From: Rhizobium herbae
GTDB lineage: Bacteria; Pseudomonadota; Alphaproteobacteria; Rhizobiales; Rhizobiaceae
Direction: 5' to 3'
Assembly: GCF_017873135.1 (NCBI RefSeq)
Contig: NZ_JAGGJV010000010.1
Span: forward strand, 62,001 to 126,000
DNA: 64,000 nt
The notes below the pieces were generated by a model, which was given only the letters and a program-made list of their open reading frames with translations, made no database searches and had not been told where the DNA came from. Below, piece by piece: positions 17,847 through 26,986 of the stretch (position 1 is the stretch's first letter; every line of letters begins with the position of its first letter). The position numbers and the translations under genes are program-made.

Positions 17847-18497
17847 CTATTTCTTTTGATTGCCAGCAAAAGCGGCCGTCAAGCCAAGGCCGATATACAC
17901 GAAACCACTGACCCAGCGTTCAGCCTTCAGATACACGGGACTGCGCTTCAGCCACTTGCCGGCGGTGCCGGCGGCAAGTGCGTAGGAGCTGTCCGTCAGA
18001 ACGCCAATCGCTGTGTAGACAAGCCCGAGAAAAGCGATCTGCATTGCCACATGGCCACGGTTGACCTCAACGAACTGCGGCAAGAAAGCCAGAAAGAACA
18101 GCGCTGTCTTCGGATTGAGGAGGTTAACGATAAAGCCCTCCCGAAAGAGACGCATGCGGCTTCGCGTCGGTAAACCGCCCTCGACGTTGGGAATGTCCGA
18201 GGGGCCGAAAAGCTTCTTGAGGCCGAGCCAGATCAGGTAGGCCGCGCCCGCATACTTCACTGCGCTGAAGGCGAGCGCGGACGATGCCAGGAGCGCCGAC
18301 AATCCCACAGCGGCGGCGACAACATGAACAAGCGTGGCCGTATGGATGCCAAGGATCGAGACGAGCCCGGCAGAGCGACCCTGCTCGACCGAGCGCGCGA
18401 AGATGTAAAGAACTGCCGGTCCCGGCACGAGAAGCAGCACCAGTGTGGCGCTGACGAACAGGCTGAGATTCGTTGCGCTGGGAATTACCAAATCCAT
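17847..18497 (-). CDS. LysE/RhtB-family amino-acid exporter
   Basis: 216 residues from ATG 18497 (MDLVIPSATNLSLF), with GGGAG upstream; the longer frame begins in a Cys-rich non-membrane stretch and is unlikely. About six membrane segments, the conserved LVPGPAVLYIFARSVEQGR, the hydrophobic GAAYLIWLGLKKL, and NLLNPKTALFFLAFLPQFV, the hallmark of the LysE/RhtB family. Members export basic amino acids, homoserine lactone or similar small molecules by proton antiport. Its upstream region is abutted by the IS remnant. No dedicated regulator nearby. Confidence 0.9.
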   Translation of the reverse strand: MDLVIPSATNLSLFVSATLVLLLVPGPAVLYIFARSVEQGRSAGLVSILGIHTATLVHVVAAAVGLSALLASSALAFSAVKYAGAAYLIWLGLKKLFGPSDIPNVEGGLPTRSRMRLFREGFIVNLLNPKTALFFLAFLPQFVEVNRGHVAMQIAFLGLVYTAIGVLTDSSYALAAGTAGKWLKRSPVYLKAERWVSGFVYIGLGLTAAFAGNQKK

Positions 18498-18604
18498 GAT
18501 TGTCTTGCTCCCTTTTCTATTGCACGAACAATAGCATTGGGCTGCCTCCAATGCGAGATCGTCTTCTGCTTTTATGCTTTCACAGCGCGCCGATTTCTGG
18601 TTCA

Positions 18605-19178
18605 GGGCTCACCATGAGGATCGTTATGGCCCACGCACCACCTGCTATAATCGCTTCGCGCGATGGCGGAAGGCAGGCGTGTGGGTCGGATGATAGATGC
18701 TATTGCCGCCGCCCATGATGGCGACATCCAGATGATCGACAGCACCTCCGCTCGCGCGCACCAGCAGGCTGCGACGGCAAAAAGGGGGATCGAGATCATT
18801 GTCTCGGCCGCTCCCGAGGCGGGCTCACGACCAAAATTCATGCGGTCGTGGACGGGCAAGCAGCCGACGATCTGCTCGACCATGTTGGAGCTGGAACAAT
18901 CGTGCTGGTGGACAAGGTCTACGATGCTGATCGCATCCGGGCATCTCTCCGCGGGAAGGGCGCGTTTGCCAATATCCCGCCCAAGGCCAACCGACGGTCG
19001 AAATCATATTTCAGCACATGGCTGTACCGTGAGCGAAACCTCATCGAACGTTTCTTCTAAGCTGAAGCACTTCCGCAGGGTTGCCACCCGATACGACAAG
19101 ATAGCCGAGAACTTTCTCGCGATGGTCCAACTTGCCTCGATCCGCCTGTGGCTCCAAGTTTATGAGGCTACGGCCTAA
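18605..19178 (+). pseudogene. Degenerate IS5-family transposase remnant
   Basis: Pieces of a DDE transposase appear in three reading frames. RYGPRTTCYNRFARWRKAGVW starts at 18622; GDIQMIDSTSARAHQQAA lies in a second frame near 18719; LGRSRGGLTTKIHAVVDG, then VLVDKVYDADRIRASLRGKG and STWLYRERNLIERFF, in a third up to a stop at 19060; and KLKHFRRVATRYDK ... MVQLASIRLWLQVYEATA back in the second frame to 19178. The N-terminal part is missing and about 25 residues are lost after VVDG. At least three frameshifts make it inactive. I could not see terminal inverted repeats or target duplications. Confidence 0.85.
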
Positions 19179-19732
19179 GCCGTTTTTGCGGCAACATAGA
19201 CCGCGAAAGCTTCGACGAAGGCCTTCAACCGCGCTTTGGCTTCCTCGTCGATCAGATTGCCGTCCTTGTCGAACAGCGAGCCTGCCTTCGGCAGCATCAG
19301 CCGCTTGCCCGACCAGAGGTCGGCGCCGAGCGTGCGCAGGACGGAGAGCCAGGCATTCTGGCTGAGCAAGGTGCCGAACGGCCCCGGCGACGTGCCGGCG
19401 ATGGCAAACGCCCGGCCGGCAAAGACATTCGGCGCGCCGGTCATCGACGAACTCACCCAATCGATAGCGTTCTTGAAAACGCCGGGCATGGAATTGTTGT
19501 ATTCCGGCGTGAACAGGATGACGCCATCGGCAGTGGCGATCTGGTCTTTCAACACCTGCACCGCCTCCGGCACACCTTCCTTTTCCACGTCCGCGTTGTA
19601 GAGCGGAATGCCCTCTATGGTGCCGATCGTGAAGGCCACGCCTTGTGGCGCCATTGGAATCGCCGCGTGCAGCAGGGCCTTGTTGAACGAGGCCTTTCTC
19701 AGACTTCCGGAGATGCCGATCAATTTTGTCAT
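19175..19732 (-). CDS. NAD(P)H-dependent FMN reductase / quinone reductase
   Basis: 185 residues. Flavodoxin-like FMN reductase: phosphate-binding GISGSLRKASFNKALL at residues 6-21, and TPEYNNSMPGVFKNAIDWVS near 75-95, the flavin isoalloxazine loop. Enzymes of this family reduce FMN, azo dyes or quinones with NAD(P)H. It shares a stop-to-stop overlap of 2 bases with the transposase remnant. It lies 102 bases downstream of the ring-cleaving dioxygenase at 19835 on the same strand, so the two may be one transcript in an electrophile-defence locus. Confidence 0.9.
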   Translation of the reverse strand: MTKLIGISGSLRKASFNKALLHAAIPMAPQGVAFTIGTIEGIPLYNADVEKEGVPEAVQVLKDQIATADGVILFTPEYNNSMPGVFKNAIDWVSSSMTGAPNVFAGRAFAIAGTSPGPFGTLLSQNAWLSVLRTLGADLWSGKRLMLPKAGSLFDKDGNLIDEEAKARLKAFVEAFAVYVAAKTA

Positions 19733-19834
19733 GCAGGAGATTCCTTTTTTGCTTTGCCCGAAGCATGCTGCGAAACGCGGAAAAGTACAGACAAAAAAGC
19801 CGGAAGTTTTGCTCCCGGCCTTTTGTTTCTGCGC

Positions 19835-20788
19835 TTAGACCAGCGGCTTTAGCCGGGCCTCGATCTGGACGCGCTTATGCTCAAGGAACGGCGGCAGCGA
19901 CAGGCCTTCGCCGAGCGTTTCCATCGGCTCGTCGACGGCAAAGCCAGGGCCGTCGGTGGCGATCTCGAACAGGATGCCGTTCGGCTCGCGGAAATAGAGC
20001 GAGCGGAAATAGAAACGCTCGACCTCGCCGCTCGACGGCAGGCGGAACCCTTCCAGACGTTCGGTCCATGCGTGCAGCGCGGCTTCGTCCGGCGCGCGGA
20101 AGGCGATATGGTGCACGGCGCCGGCACCTTGCCGTGCGGCTGGAAGACCGGGCTGAACCGCGACGTGCAGTTCGGCAGCCGGACCGCCCTCGCCCATCGC
20201 AAAGACGTGTACCTCGCCATTGCCATCGGGCGACGGATACTGGCGCTGCTTCGTCATGTTCATCACCTGCTCCAGCACCAATTGCGTATTGGTGATATCC
20301 GGAACGCTCATGGTGATGGGTCCAAGACCCTTGATCTGGTGTTCGGCCGGAACAGGGCTGCGATCCCACGGATGTGACGGCACAAGCCCGCCATCATCGA
20401 TCAGCTGGAAACGCTGGCCCTCGCCGTCCTCGAAATCAAGCGACAGGCGGCCGTCGATCTCGATAACATCGCCCGACGCAATGCTCAATTCGCCAAACCG
20501 GGCCTTCCACCATTCGACGCTTTCCGGACTGCCGACGCGAAGGCCGGTGCGCGAAACACTGTGCGTGCCGCGCGCTTCCCGGTTGACGGGCCAGTCGAAG
20601 AAGGTCAGGTCCGTGCCGGGCGTTGCCTCGCCGTCGGCATAGAACAGGTGATAGGCGGTGGTGTCGTCCTGGTTCACGGTTTTCTTGACCAGCCGCATGC
20701 CGAGCGTCTGCGTGTAGAAACGCAGGTTTTCCCTGGCGTTCGCGGTAATCGCGGTCAGGTGATGAATCCCTGTCAGTTGCAAGCTCAT
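19835..20788 (-). CDS. VOC-family ring-cleaving dioxygenase (MhqO-like)
   Basis: 317 residues from ATG 20788 ([17 protein letters not shown]), preceded by GGAGG; the frame open to 20872 is not needed. Two glyoxalase-fold halves: ligands likely His in GIHHLTA, His in VHHIAFRA and Glu in [30 protein letters not shown] is typical of the MhqO/PcpA-like group acting on hydroquinones. It parallels the N-terminal half of the fusion at 16164 but is more distant than a recent duplicate. The FMN reductase gene follows it. Confidence 0.9.
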   Translation of the reverse strand: MSLQLTGIHHLTAITANARENLRFYTQTLGMRLVKKTVNQDDTTAYHLFYADGEATPGTDLTFFDWPVNREARGTHSVSRTGLRVGSPESVEWWKARFGELSIASGDVIEIDGRLSLDFEDGEGQRFQLIDDGGLVPSHPWDRSPVPAEHQIKGLGPITMSVPDITNTQLVLEQVMNMTKQRQYPSPDGNGEVHVFAMGEGGPAAELHVAVQPGLPAARQGAGAVHHIAFRAPDEAALHAWTERLEGFRLPSSGEVERFYFRSLYFREPNGILFEIATDGPGFAVDEPMETLGEGLSLPPFLEHKRVQIEARLKPLV

Positions 20789-20866
20789 AGCTGCCTCCAT
20801 TGGTGAATGTGAGGCGAATATCGGTTGAATGGCTTGTTTAATAAAGAGGCGCGTTACGGACAGAAT

Positions 20867-20883
20867 GTTCACTAAAGATGAAC
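20867..20883. promoter_or_regulatory. Short inverted repeat upstream of the dioxygenase
   Basis: GTTCA (20867-20871) and TGAAC (20879-20883) flank 7 bases, about 80 bases upstream of the dioxygenase start and just past the DUF3833 stop. It could be a regulator site; with only 5-bp arms it may be chance. Confidence 0.22.
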
Positions 20884-20891
20884 GACGATCC

Positions 20892-21392
20892 CTATCGCCT
20901 GAAATCCACCGTTACCCGCGCCACCGGAAAGATGTATTTCCACACACTCGCCGTATTCGCGATAGTCCTGCCATCGTCGGCGAGAACCATCTTGTCGAAG
21001 AAACGCACAATGTTCTTCCCCGGACCGGGGTCGAGATCGACCAGGTAGTTGAACCGCGCCGTGTTGCCGTCCACACGCAGCGTTGTCGTGCCGACGACAT
21101 CCTCCCGCGTTCCTGAATATGTTGCCGGACCGGTGCGCACGAACCGCCACGTCTTGCGGTCCCTTTCCCCGCCGGAATAGACAAAGTCCTCACGCACCGT
21201 CAGCGTGTCTCCGCGCACCCTCCCGGTCAGGACTACATCGAATTGCCGTTTCACCCCGTTGATCGCGGAAAACGATCCCGTCGCAGTGGTTTTTCCGCGG
21301 AAGAACGTCTCCATCATGGTATCCGCTGCCGAAGCAGGTGGTGCCGGAGACAGCAGGCCCAGAACGGCCAGCGAAAACAGGATGCGTGTCAT
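20892..21392 (-). CDS. DUF3833 family protein, secreted
   Basis: 166 residues with an N-terminal signal peptide ([22 protein letters not shown]) and probable cleavage before ADTMMETF. The mature part shows the DUF3833 pattern: [56 protein letters not shown] and [15 protein letters not shown] lipocalin-like beta-barrel has been suggested for such families, but no function is established. It is 103 bases upstream of the dioxygenase on the same strand. Confidence 0.85.
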   Translation of the reverse strand: MTRILFSLAVLGLLSPAPPASAADTMMETFFRGKTTATGSFSAINGVKRQFDVVLTGRVRGDTLTVREDFVYSGGERDRKTWRFVRTGPATYSGTREDVVGTTTLRVDGNTARFNYLVDLDPGPGKNIVRFFDKMVLADDGRTIANTASVWKYIFPVARVTVDFRR

Positions 21393-21491
21393 GTGTCTCT
21401 CCTACGTTGCAAAGGAGAGTACGGGGAGAGCGGCTGGATGGTTTTTGCGAGCCAGCGGCAAAAGCAGGCTTTCACCGGATCGTGATGACGA

Positions 21492-22274
21492 TCAGGACGG
21501 GCGCCGAAGGTCGCTCAAATAGGTGTTTTCGCTTTTCGAGACATTGAAAGCGACGGGATCGATCGCCGCGATCATCAGCGCATCACCGTGAGTAGGCGCA
21601 CTTGCCAGAAGACTGCCGTCGGGCGCGGCGATGCGCGACGATCCGGCAAAGGTGAAGCGCTCGTCGGCGCCGCAATGATTGATATAGGCGACAAAGACCT
21701 GATTCTCGAAGGCCCGCGTCTGGATCATGTGGTCGGCGATGAACGTGCCGGAATAGCCAGCCGGAAGCGCGGTCGGCACCAGCACGGCATCGGCGCTGGC
21801 CAAAGCCAGGCGCCGGACGTTTTCCGGGAATTCGACATCGTAGCAGATCAGCATGCCGCATCTGACGCCGCGATGCGTAAACAGAACTGTGCCTGGCTCG
21901 GCAGGGGCAAACAGCCCCCGCTCGTAATCGCCGTAAAGGTTGGACTTGCGATAGACGACAGGGGTGGTGGAACCATCGACATAGGCGGCGCTGTTGAAGA
22001 TCATGCTTTCCGCCCTTTCGGCAAAGCCGGCAATGATCGCGACGCCCGTCTCCTCCGAGATAGCCTGCAGCCGCTGCAACAGAGGCCCGTTCGCCGGCTC
22101 GGCAAGATCGCGGATGATATCGCCGGCACCGTAGCCGGTGAGGCCGAGTTCCGGGGTAATCAAGAGGCTTGCGCCCCTGGCTGCCGCGTCCTTCGCCGCC
22201 TGCCCGATGCGTGCGAGATTGGCGGCGACGTCGCCGCTTTCCGATTTCATCTGCAGGGCGGCGAGCGTGATCAT
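21492..22274 (-). CDS. Carbon-nitrogen hydrolase (nitrilase superfamily amidase)
   Basis: 260 residues, typical single-domain length. Catalytic triad visible: Glu42 (TPELGLTGYG), Lys110 (YRKSNLYGDYE) and Cys144 (CGMLICYDVEFPE). Such enzymes hydrolyse amides or carbamoyl groups; members near polyamine transporters are often N-carbamoylputrescine amidases, but the substrate cannot be read from the sequence. It is the last gene of a PotABC-type ABC operon, overlapping the preceding permease by ATGA, which suggests it degrades the imported compound. Confidence 0.9.
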   Translation of the reverse strand: MITLAALQMKSESGDVAANLARIGQAAKDAAARGASLLITPELGLTGYGAGDIIRDLAEPANGPLLQRLQAISEETGVAIIAGFAERAESMIFNSAAYVDGSTTPVVYRKSNLYGDYERGLFAPAEPGTVLFTHRGVRCGMLICYDVEFPENVRRLALASADAVLVPTALPAGYSGTFIADHMIQTRAFENQVFVAYINHCGADERFTFAGSSRIAAPDGSLLASAPTHGDALMIAAIDPVAFNVSKSENTYLSDLRRPS

Positions 22275-23071
22275 GTGTCGTCCGATGACATGGCGCCGAG
22301 CAGTTTCGGCAGATCGCCGAACCGCGCGACAAGGGAGAAGATGACCGCAGCTGTCGCCACGAACAGGATCGTCACCGAGGCCATGGTCGGCGTGTAGCCG
22401 TAGCGAAGCGCATTGAAGATCTTGATCGGCAGCGTTTCCATGGTGAAGCCGACGGTCATGTAGGCGACGATATACTCGTTGAGCGACAGGACGAAGGCAA
22501 AAGCATAGCCCGAAACGATATAGGGCAGGATCAGCGGCAACACGACGGTGCGGAAAATCGTCTTGTCATCGGCGCCCATCGTTGCCGCGGCTTCCACCAG
22601 CGAACGGTCGATCGCCGTGAAGCCGAGCGACAAGGTCACCAGCGGCAGCGTCACGAAGAAGATCGCGTGGCTGACGACTGCGGTCCATGGCTGGCCGTAA
22701 AAACCGGTGGTCGCCCAGAAAGTGAGCAGCCCGAGCGCGGTGATAACAGGCGGCAGCGTGAATGGCGCAATGCCGAGAAGCTGGAAGATGTTTGCCCAGG
22801 GCGCGATCCGCCGCCACAGGAACCAGGCGAGCGGAAGGGCGATGGCGACGGCCAGCGCTGCCGACAGGATCGCCAGCGTCAGCGAGGCAAGCAGCGCGTT
22901 TCGCCATTCCGGATTGAGGAAGATTTCGCCGTACCAGGACAGCGAAAAACCCTTGGGCGGAAAGGCGAGCGTCTGCTTGGCGTTGACCGACACGCCGGCA
23001 ACGACGATCATCGGAAGCGCCAGAAACAGGCCGATCAGGAAGAAATAGACTTTGCTCAGCGCGCCGGTCAT
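22271..23071 (-). CDS. ABC permease, spermidine/putrescine type (PotC-like)
   Basis: 266 residues, six membrane segments (first KVYFFLIGLFLALPMIVVAGVSV). The EAA loop DRSLVEAAATMGADDKTIFRTVVLPLILP contacts the ATPase. Membrane partner of the permease encoded at 23068; the pair overlap by ATGA, and the nitrilase gene follows with another ATGA overlap. It belongs to the importer for a polyamine-like or opine-like cation, with the binding protein at 25158. Confidence 0.92.
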   Translation of the reverse strand: MTGALSKVYFFLIGLFLALPMIVVAGVSVNAKQTLAFPPKGFSLSWYGEIFLNPEWRNALLASLTLAILSAALAVAIALPLAWFLWRRIAPWANIFQLLGIAPFTLPPVITALGLLTFWATTGFYGQPWTAVVSHAIFFVTLPLVTLSLGFTAIDRSLVEAAATMGADDKTIFRTVVLPLILPYIVSGYAFAFVLSLNEYIVAYMTVGFTMETLPIKIFNALRYGYTPTMASVTILFVATAAVIFSLVARFGDLPKLLGAMSSDDT

Positions 23072-23922
23072 GCGGCTTCTCCCTTGCGTCCGGCAATCAC
23101 GGTCAACGCCACAAGTCCGAGTGTCACCAGCACGAGGAACACCGCCATGGCAGCCGCAAACGGCATGTTGGACTGATAGATCGCCTGGTCGGTGATCAGC
23201 ACCGACAGCGTCCAGTGCTGCGGCCTGCCGAGAAGCTGCGGCAGGAGATAGGAGCCGAGCGCGAAGATGAACACCATGATCAGCGTCGCGGTGATGGTAT
23301 TCCGCAGTGCTGGAACGACGACGGTGAAAAATGCCTTGATCGGCGAGGCGCCCAGCGTGCGCGCAGCTTCCGTCAGTGTCGGATCGAGCCGCACCAGCGC
23401 CGGATAAAGCACCAGCACCGTATAGGGAAACGCCTGGTAGACCATGCCCGTCAGCACCGCGCCAAAGCTCGGCAGCAGCGCCTTGGCCTCGCTCATGATA
23501 CCCGCCATGACCAGAAGATTGGTGATCCCGGCCGTGCGCGAAAACAGTGTCGACCAGGCAAAACCGATGATAACCTCAGACAGCGACAGCACCGACAAAA
23601 GCGCCACCAGCCAAGCGATCTGCACTTTTCGCGCCATGCGGGTCAGAAGATAGGTGAAGGGGACTGCCAGCACGATGCAGCAGATGGCGACAGTGACCGC
23701 CAGCATCAGCGAGAAGCCGAGTACATTGGCGAAGAACAGGCTGAGGAAGCGCTGGTAATTCGACAATTCGAAGGCCGGCACATAGAAGCCGCCCTGCTGA
23801 CGCTGGAAGAACGAGACGGCGATCATCGTCGCGAAAGGAACCACAAAGAAGACGATCAGCATCATCGCGGGAAAGAACAACGGCGCATAGTCGCCGATTT
23901 TTTGCGGGGCTTCGCGTCTCAT
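23068..23922 (-). CDS. ABC permease, spermidine/putrescine type (PotB-like)
   Basis: 284 residues from ATG 23922, which overlaps the ATPase stop by ATGA; a TTG at 23940 would add six residues but lacks support. Six membrane segments; EAA loop DPTLTEAARTLGASPIKAFFTVVVPAL. First of the two permeases of this importer. The close overlaps on both sides indicate one polycistronic message with coupled translation. Confidence 0.91.
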   Translation of the reverse strand: MRREAPQKIGDYAPLFFPAMMLIVFFVVPFATMIAVSFFQRQQGGFYVPAFELSNYQRFLSLFFANVLGFSLMLAVTVAICCIVLAVPFTYLLTRMARKVQIAWLVALLSVLSLSEVIIGFAWSTLFSRTAGITNLLVMAGIMSEAKALLPSFGAVLTGMVYQAFPYTVLVLYPALVRLDPTLTEAARTLGASPIKAFFTVVVPALRNTITATLIMVFIFALGSYLLPQLLGRPQHWTLSVLITDQAIYQSNMPFAAAMAVFLVLVTLGLVALTVIAGRKGEAA

Positions 23923-24956
23923 TTGGCCAGCACCACGCAAACATCGGGCAGAAGTACCACGCCGACCGGCTGACCGACGGTGACTTCCGGCCGGGCGCGC
24001 GGCGTCGAGACAGCGACGATCTGGCGGCCGGCAATATCGACAAAGGTTTCGATCGTGCCGCCGAGATCGCGCACGAAGGTCACGGTGCCGGACAGCGCGC
24101 CATCGCCGGGCGCCGTCAGATGGATGTCCTCCGGCCGGATCGACAATGTTGCCTTCCTGGTATCCGCACCAAGCGAAACGCCGGAGACTGGCTGACCGAG
24201 CACAGTGACATGACCGGTGCTGTCGGCTTCGGCCTCCAGCAGGTTGGTCGAACCGATGAAATCGGCAACGAACGTATCGGCCGGACGCCGATAGATTTCG
24301 ATCGGCGACGCGGCCTGACGGATTTCGCCGCCCTTCATGACAACGACGGTATCGGCCATGGTCATCGCCTCGCGCTGGTCATGGGTCACCACGATCGTGG
24401 TGATGCCGAGCTGCTGCTGCAACTGGCGCAATTCCACCTGCATCGCCTCGCGCAGCTTGGCGTCGAGCGCCGAAAGCGGCTCGTCGAGCAGGAAAAGCTT
24501 GGGCGAAATCGCCAGCGCGCGGGCAATCGCGACGCGCTGGCGCTGGCCGCCCGACAATTTCGACACCGGCCGGTCGGAATAACCGCTGAGATGGATCATC
24601 GCCAGAAGCTCGTCGACACGCTTCTTCTGGTCTTCCTTCGGCGCACCGCGAATGCGCAAGGGGTAGGCGATGTTCTCTCCGACCGTCAGATGCGGAAACA
24701 GCGCCAGCGACTGGAACACCATGCCGAGGTTGCGTTTGTGGGTGGGAACATGGGTGATGTCCTCGCCATCAAGGTTGATCGCACCGCCGGTCGGCAGATC
24801 GAGGCCGGCGATCATGCGCAACAGCGTGGTCTTGCCGCAACCGGACGGTCCGAGCATGCAGACGAACGTGCCATGCGGCACCGTCAGCTCGACATTGTTG
24901 ACCGCGGTGAAAGTCCCGAATTCCTTCGTGACGTTGTTGAGGGCGAGGCCTGACAT
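23919..24956 (-). CDS. ABC ATP-binding protein, spermidine/putrescine type (PotA-like)
   Basis: 345 residues from ATG 24956 (MSGLALNNVTKEFG), preceded by AGGAACACG. Walker A GPSGCGKTT, Q-loop VFQSLALFPH, signature LSGGQRQR, Walker B LFLLDEPLSALD, switch His in VVTHDQREA. A C-terminal TOBE domain (SIRPEDIHLTAPGDG) is typical of PotA. It powers import by the two permeases downstream. The binding-protein gene is upstream across a 200-base gap that contains a palindromic repeat. Confidence 0.93.
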   Translation of the reverse strand: MSGLALNNVTKEFGTFTAVNNVELTVPHGTFVCMLGPSGCGKTTLLRMIAGLDLPTGGAINLDGEDITHVPTHKRNLGMVFQSLALFPHLTVGENIAYPLRIRGAPKEDQKKRVDELLAMIHLSGYSDRPVSKLSGGQRQRVAIARALAISPKLFLLDEPLSALDAKLREAMQVELRQLQQQLGITTIVVTHDQREAMTMADTVVVMKGGEIRQAASPIEIYRRPADTFVADFIGSTNLLEAEADSTGHVTVLGQPVSGVSLGADTRKATLSIRPEDIHLTAPGDGALSGTVTFVRDLGGTIETFVDIAGRQIVAVSTPRARPEVTVGQPVGVVLLPDVCVVLAK

Positions 24957-25032
24957 CGTGTTCCTGTCTTTTCGCATCATGCGGAAATCTATCTTCAGTT
25001 ACCGCGCAGGACACAAGACGGTCGTGGCGGTC

Positions 25033-25155
25033 TTTACCTCCCCCTTGAGGGGGGAGGTCGCAGCGTAGCTGCGGGTGGGTGATCCATTGTTTGGGACAAA
25101 AGGTCACCCCACCCCGGCACTGCGTACCGACCCTCCCCCTCAAGGGGAGGGTAAA
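25033..25155. repeat. Intergenic palindromic repeat element, family 2, copy 1
   Basis: The 123-base stretch begins TTTACC and ends GGTAAA, each joined to a G/C-rich hairpin (CCTCCCCCTTGAGGGGGGAGG at 25037-25057; CCCTCCCC ... GGGGAGGG at 25132-25151). The ends are mirror images, so it can fold as a long imperfect palindrome. It lies between the binding-protein and ATPase genes of one operon and could trim or stabilise the mRNA. It resembles the element at 50060. Confidence 0.75.
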
Positions 25156-25157
25156 TA

Positions 25158-26246
25158 TCAACCGACGATCAGCTCGGTCCACTTCTGGTTCAGCCAATCC
25201 GACTTCGTCTGGTAGAGATCGTAGCGTGGAATGATCGGGTCGATATCGGACGAAACCGCGGCGAATTCCGCATCCGTCAGGTCGGTCAGCTCGCGCTTGA
25301 CGGTCGGCGAGGTGCCGACCTTGCGCGACAGGATCGCCTGGATCGACGGCTGGCTCATATAGTCGATGAACACATGGGCTTCCTCGACCTTGGTCGAGGC
25401 GCGCGACAGGGCCCAGCAACCCGAATCCTGGATGCCGCCTTCCTTAGGGAAAGTCGAGCGGACGGGGTTGCCGTCGGCAGCGGCAAGGCCGGTGACGTCG
25501 TGGTAATATTGGCCCATCGGGATTTCGCCCGACTTCAGCGCCTGTTCGAACTGCGCCTCGTCACGATACCAGAGACGGACGTTCGGCTTGACTTCGGCCA
25601 GCTTGTCGAACGCTTTCTGGATGCCCTCTTCCGTATCCAGTGCATTGGTGCCGCCGAGATAGGTCTTCGCCGTCACTTCCAGAAGGAATGAGTTGGAGAC
25701 CAGCGCCAGCAAGCCAAGCTTGTCGGTATTTGCCGGATCCCACAGCGCTTCCCAGGAGGTCGGCGCTTCCTTGAAGACGTCCGTATTGGTCACCAGCGTG
25801 ATGTACCAGGAAACGGCACCGATACCGGCAACACGACCGTCGGGGTACTTGTTGACGAAACGGTCGATGAGGTTGGACGCGTTCGGGATCTTCGCGACAT
25901 CGAGCGGTGCCCAGAGATCGGTCGCCTGGCCCTTCAGCATCGACACCTGCGACATCATCGAGACGTCGGCCGGCGCCTGGCCTGCCTTGGCGGCCTGGTC
26001 GAGCTGAACAAGCCACGCTTCGCCGGTCGGCTCGGCAACCGCTTCGATCGCGATACCCGTCGCTTTGGTGAAGTCCGGGAAGATGTTCTTGTCGAACGAA
26101 TCCTTGAAGTAGCCGCCATAGACGCCGACCTTCAGCGACTTGTCCTGCGCGCGCAGGATCGACGGCATGGCCAGCATCGATACACCGGCAAGGCCAGCGC
26201 CCAGCACGGCGCGGCGGCCGACACCCTTGTTCAGAAGTTCAGTCAT
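25158..26246 (-). CDS. ABC substrate-binding protein, polyamine/opine type
   Basis: 362 residues with a twin-arginine-like signal (GRRAVLGAGLAGVSMLAMPSILRAQ), so periplasmic. The mature start SLKVGVYGGYFKDSFDKNIFPDFTKATGI is the typical spermidine/putrescine-binding fold of cluster D. First gene of the operon binding protein - ATPase - permease - permease - nitrilase. The stop lies 3 bases from the repeat element. Ligand unknown; a nitrogen-rich cation or amide is inferred from the terminal amidase. Confidence 0.9.
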   Translation of the reverse strand: MTELLNKGVGRRAVLGAGLAGVSMLAMPSILRAQDKSLKVGVYGGYFKDSFDKNIFPDFTKATGIAIEAVAEPTGEAWLVQLDQAAKAGQAPADVSMMSQVSMLKGQATDLWAPLDVAKIPNASNLIDRFVNKYPDGRVAGIGAVSWYITLVTNTDVFKEAPTSWEALWDPANTDKLGLLALVSNSFLLEVTAKTYLGGTNALDTEEGIQKAFDKLAEVKPNVRLWYRDEAQFEQALKSGEIPMGQYYHDVTGLAAADGNPVRSTFPKEGGIQDSGCWALSRASTKVEEAHVFIDYMSQPSIQAILSRKVGTSPTVKRELTDLTDAEFAAVSSDIDPIIPRYDLYQTKSDWLNQKWTELIVG

Positions 26247-26338
26247 CGTCGTTCTCCTTTTTCTACGCCGGAGGCTTTTGCAACTCCCGGTCTGTTCTCA
26301 ATTTTTCTCCCGGACTGCAAGCCCGGATTGTATTTTGA

Positions 26339-26986
26339 TCAGTGTTTCAGAGCGCGAAGCTCCAGCATTTTGGCGTATCGCGTCAGCGGAAAACACAGCG
26401 CGAAATAGATAAGGGCAACAAAGCCATAGACCTTGAACGGCTCGAAGGTGGCATTGTTGATGGCATTAGAAGTCCTGACCAGTTCCTCGAAGCCGATGAT
26501 CGACGTGAGCGCCGTACTCTTGATCAATTGCACCAGAAAACCGACTGTCGGCGCCCGCGTCATCGCAAAGGCCTGCGGCAGGATGATCAGCCGCAATTGC
26601 TTGAGATAATGCAGCCCGAGACTGCTACCCGCATCCCATTGTCCTAATGGCACCGCCTGCACGCCACCGCGCCAGATTTCCGCCAGAAACGCGCTCGCGC
26701 ACAGCGTAAGCCCCAGCACGGCAGCCGTCCAGGGTTCGATGCGCAGGCCCAGCAAAGGCAGGCCGAAGAACAACAGGAACAGCTGCATCAGCAGCGGCGT
26801 TCCCTGGAACAGGCCGATGTAATATTCGGCAAACCGCCGAACCCAGCGGCGCTTGGAAATACGCATGAACAGGATGAGCAGGCCGACAATGGTGCCGCCG
26901 GCAAAGGCGACAGCCGAGAGCAGGATGGTCCACCGCGCAGCCATCAGCAGGTTTCGGACAATATCCCAGAGGGTGAATTCGATCAT
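26339..26986 (-). CDS. Polar amino-acid ABC permease (HisM/GlnP type), distal
   Basis: 215 residues, about five membrane segments, with the EAA-type loop of amino-acid permeases (LGLHYLKQLRLIILPQAFAMTRAP). FQGTPLLMQLFLLFFGLPLLGL is the conserved N-terminal family motif. It overlaps the other permease by ATGA. Last gene of the unit; no ATPase follows it. Confidence 0.93.
   Translation of the reverse strand: MIEFTLWDIVRNLLMAARWTILLSAVAFAGGTIVGLLILFMRISKRRWVRRFAEYYIGLFQGTPLLMQLFLLFFGLPLLGLRIEPWTAAVLGLTLCASAFLAEIWRGGVQAVPLGQWDAGSSLGLHYLKQLRLIILPQAFAMTRAPTVGFLVQLIKSTALTSIIGFEELVRTSNAINNATFEPFKVYGFVALIYFALCFPLTRYAKMLELRALKH

Noticed and set aside
25033-25155. Palindromic repeats considered as a CRISPR array
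   Set aside because: Only a mirrored pair of hairpins, with no regular spacers or repeated units; no cas genes nearby.
26283-26331. Repeated CCCGG-containing stretches after the amino-acid permease, considered as a terminator
   Set aside because: The copies are direct (CCCGGACTGCAAGCCCGGA), not inverted, so no strong hairpin forms.
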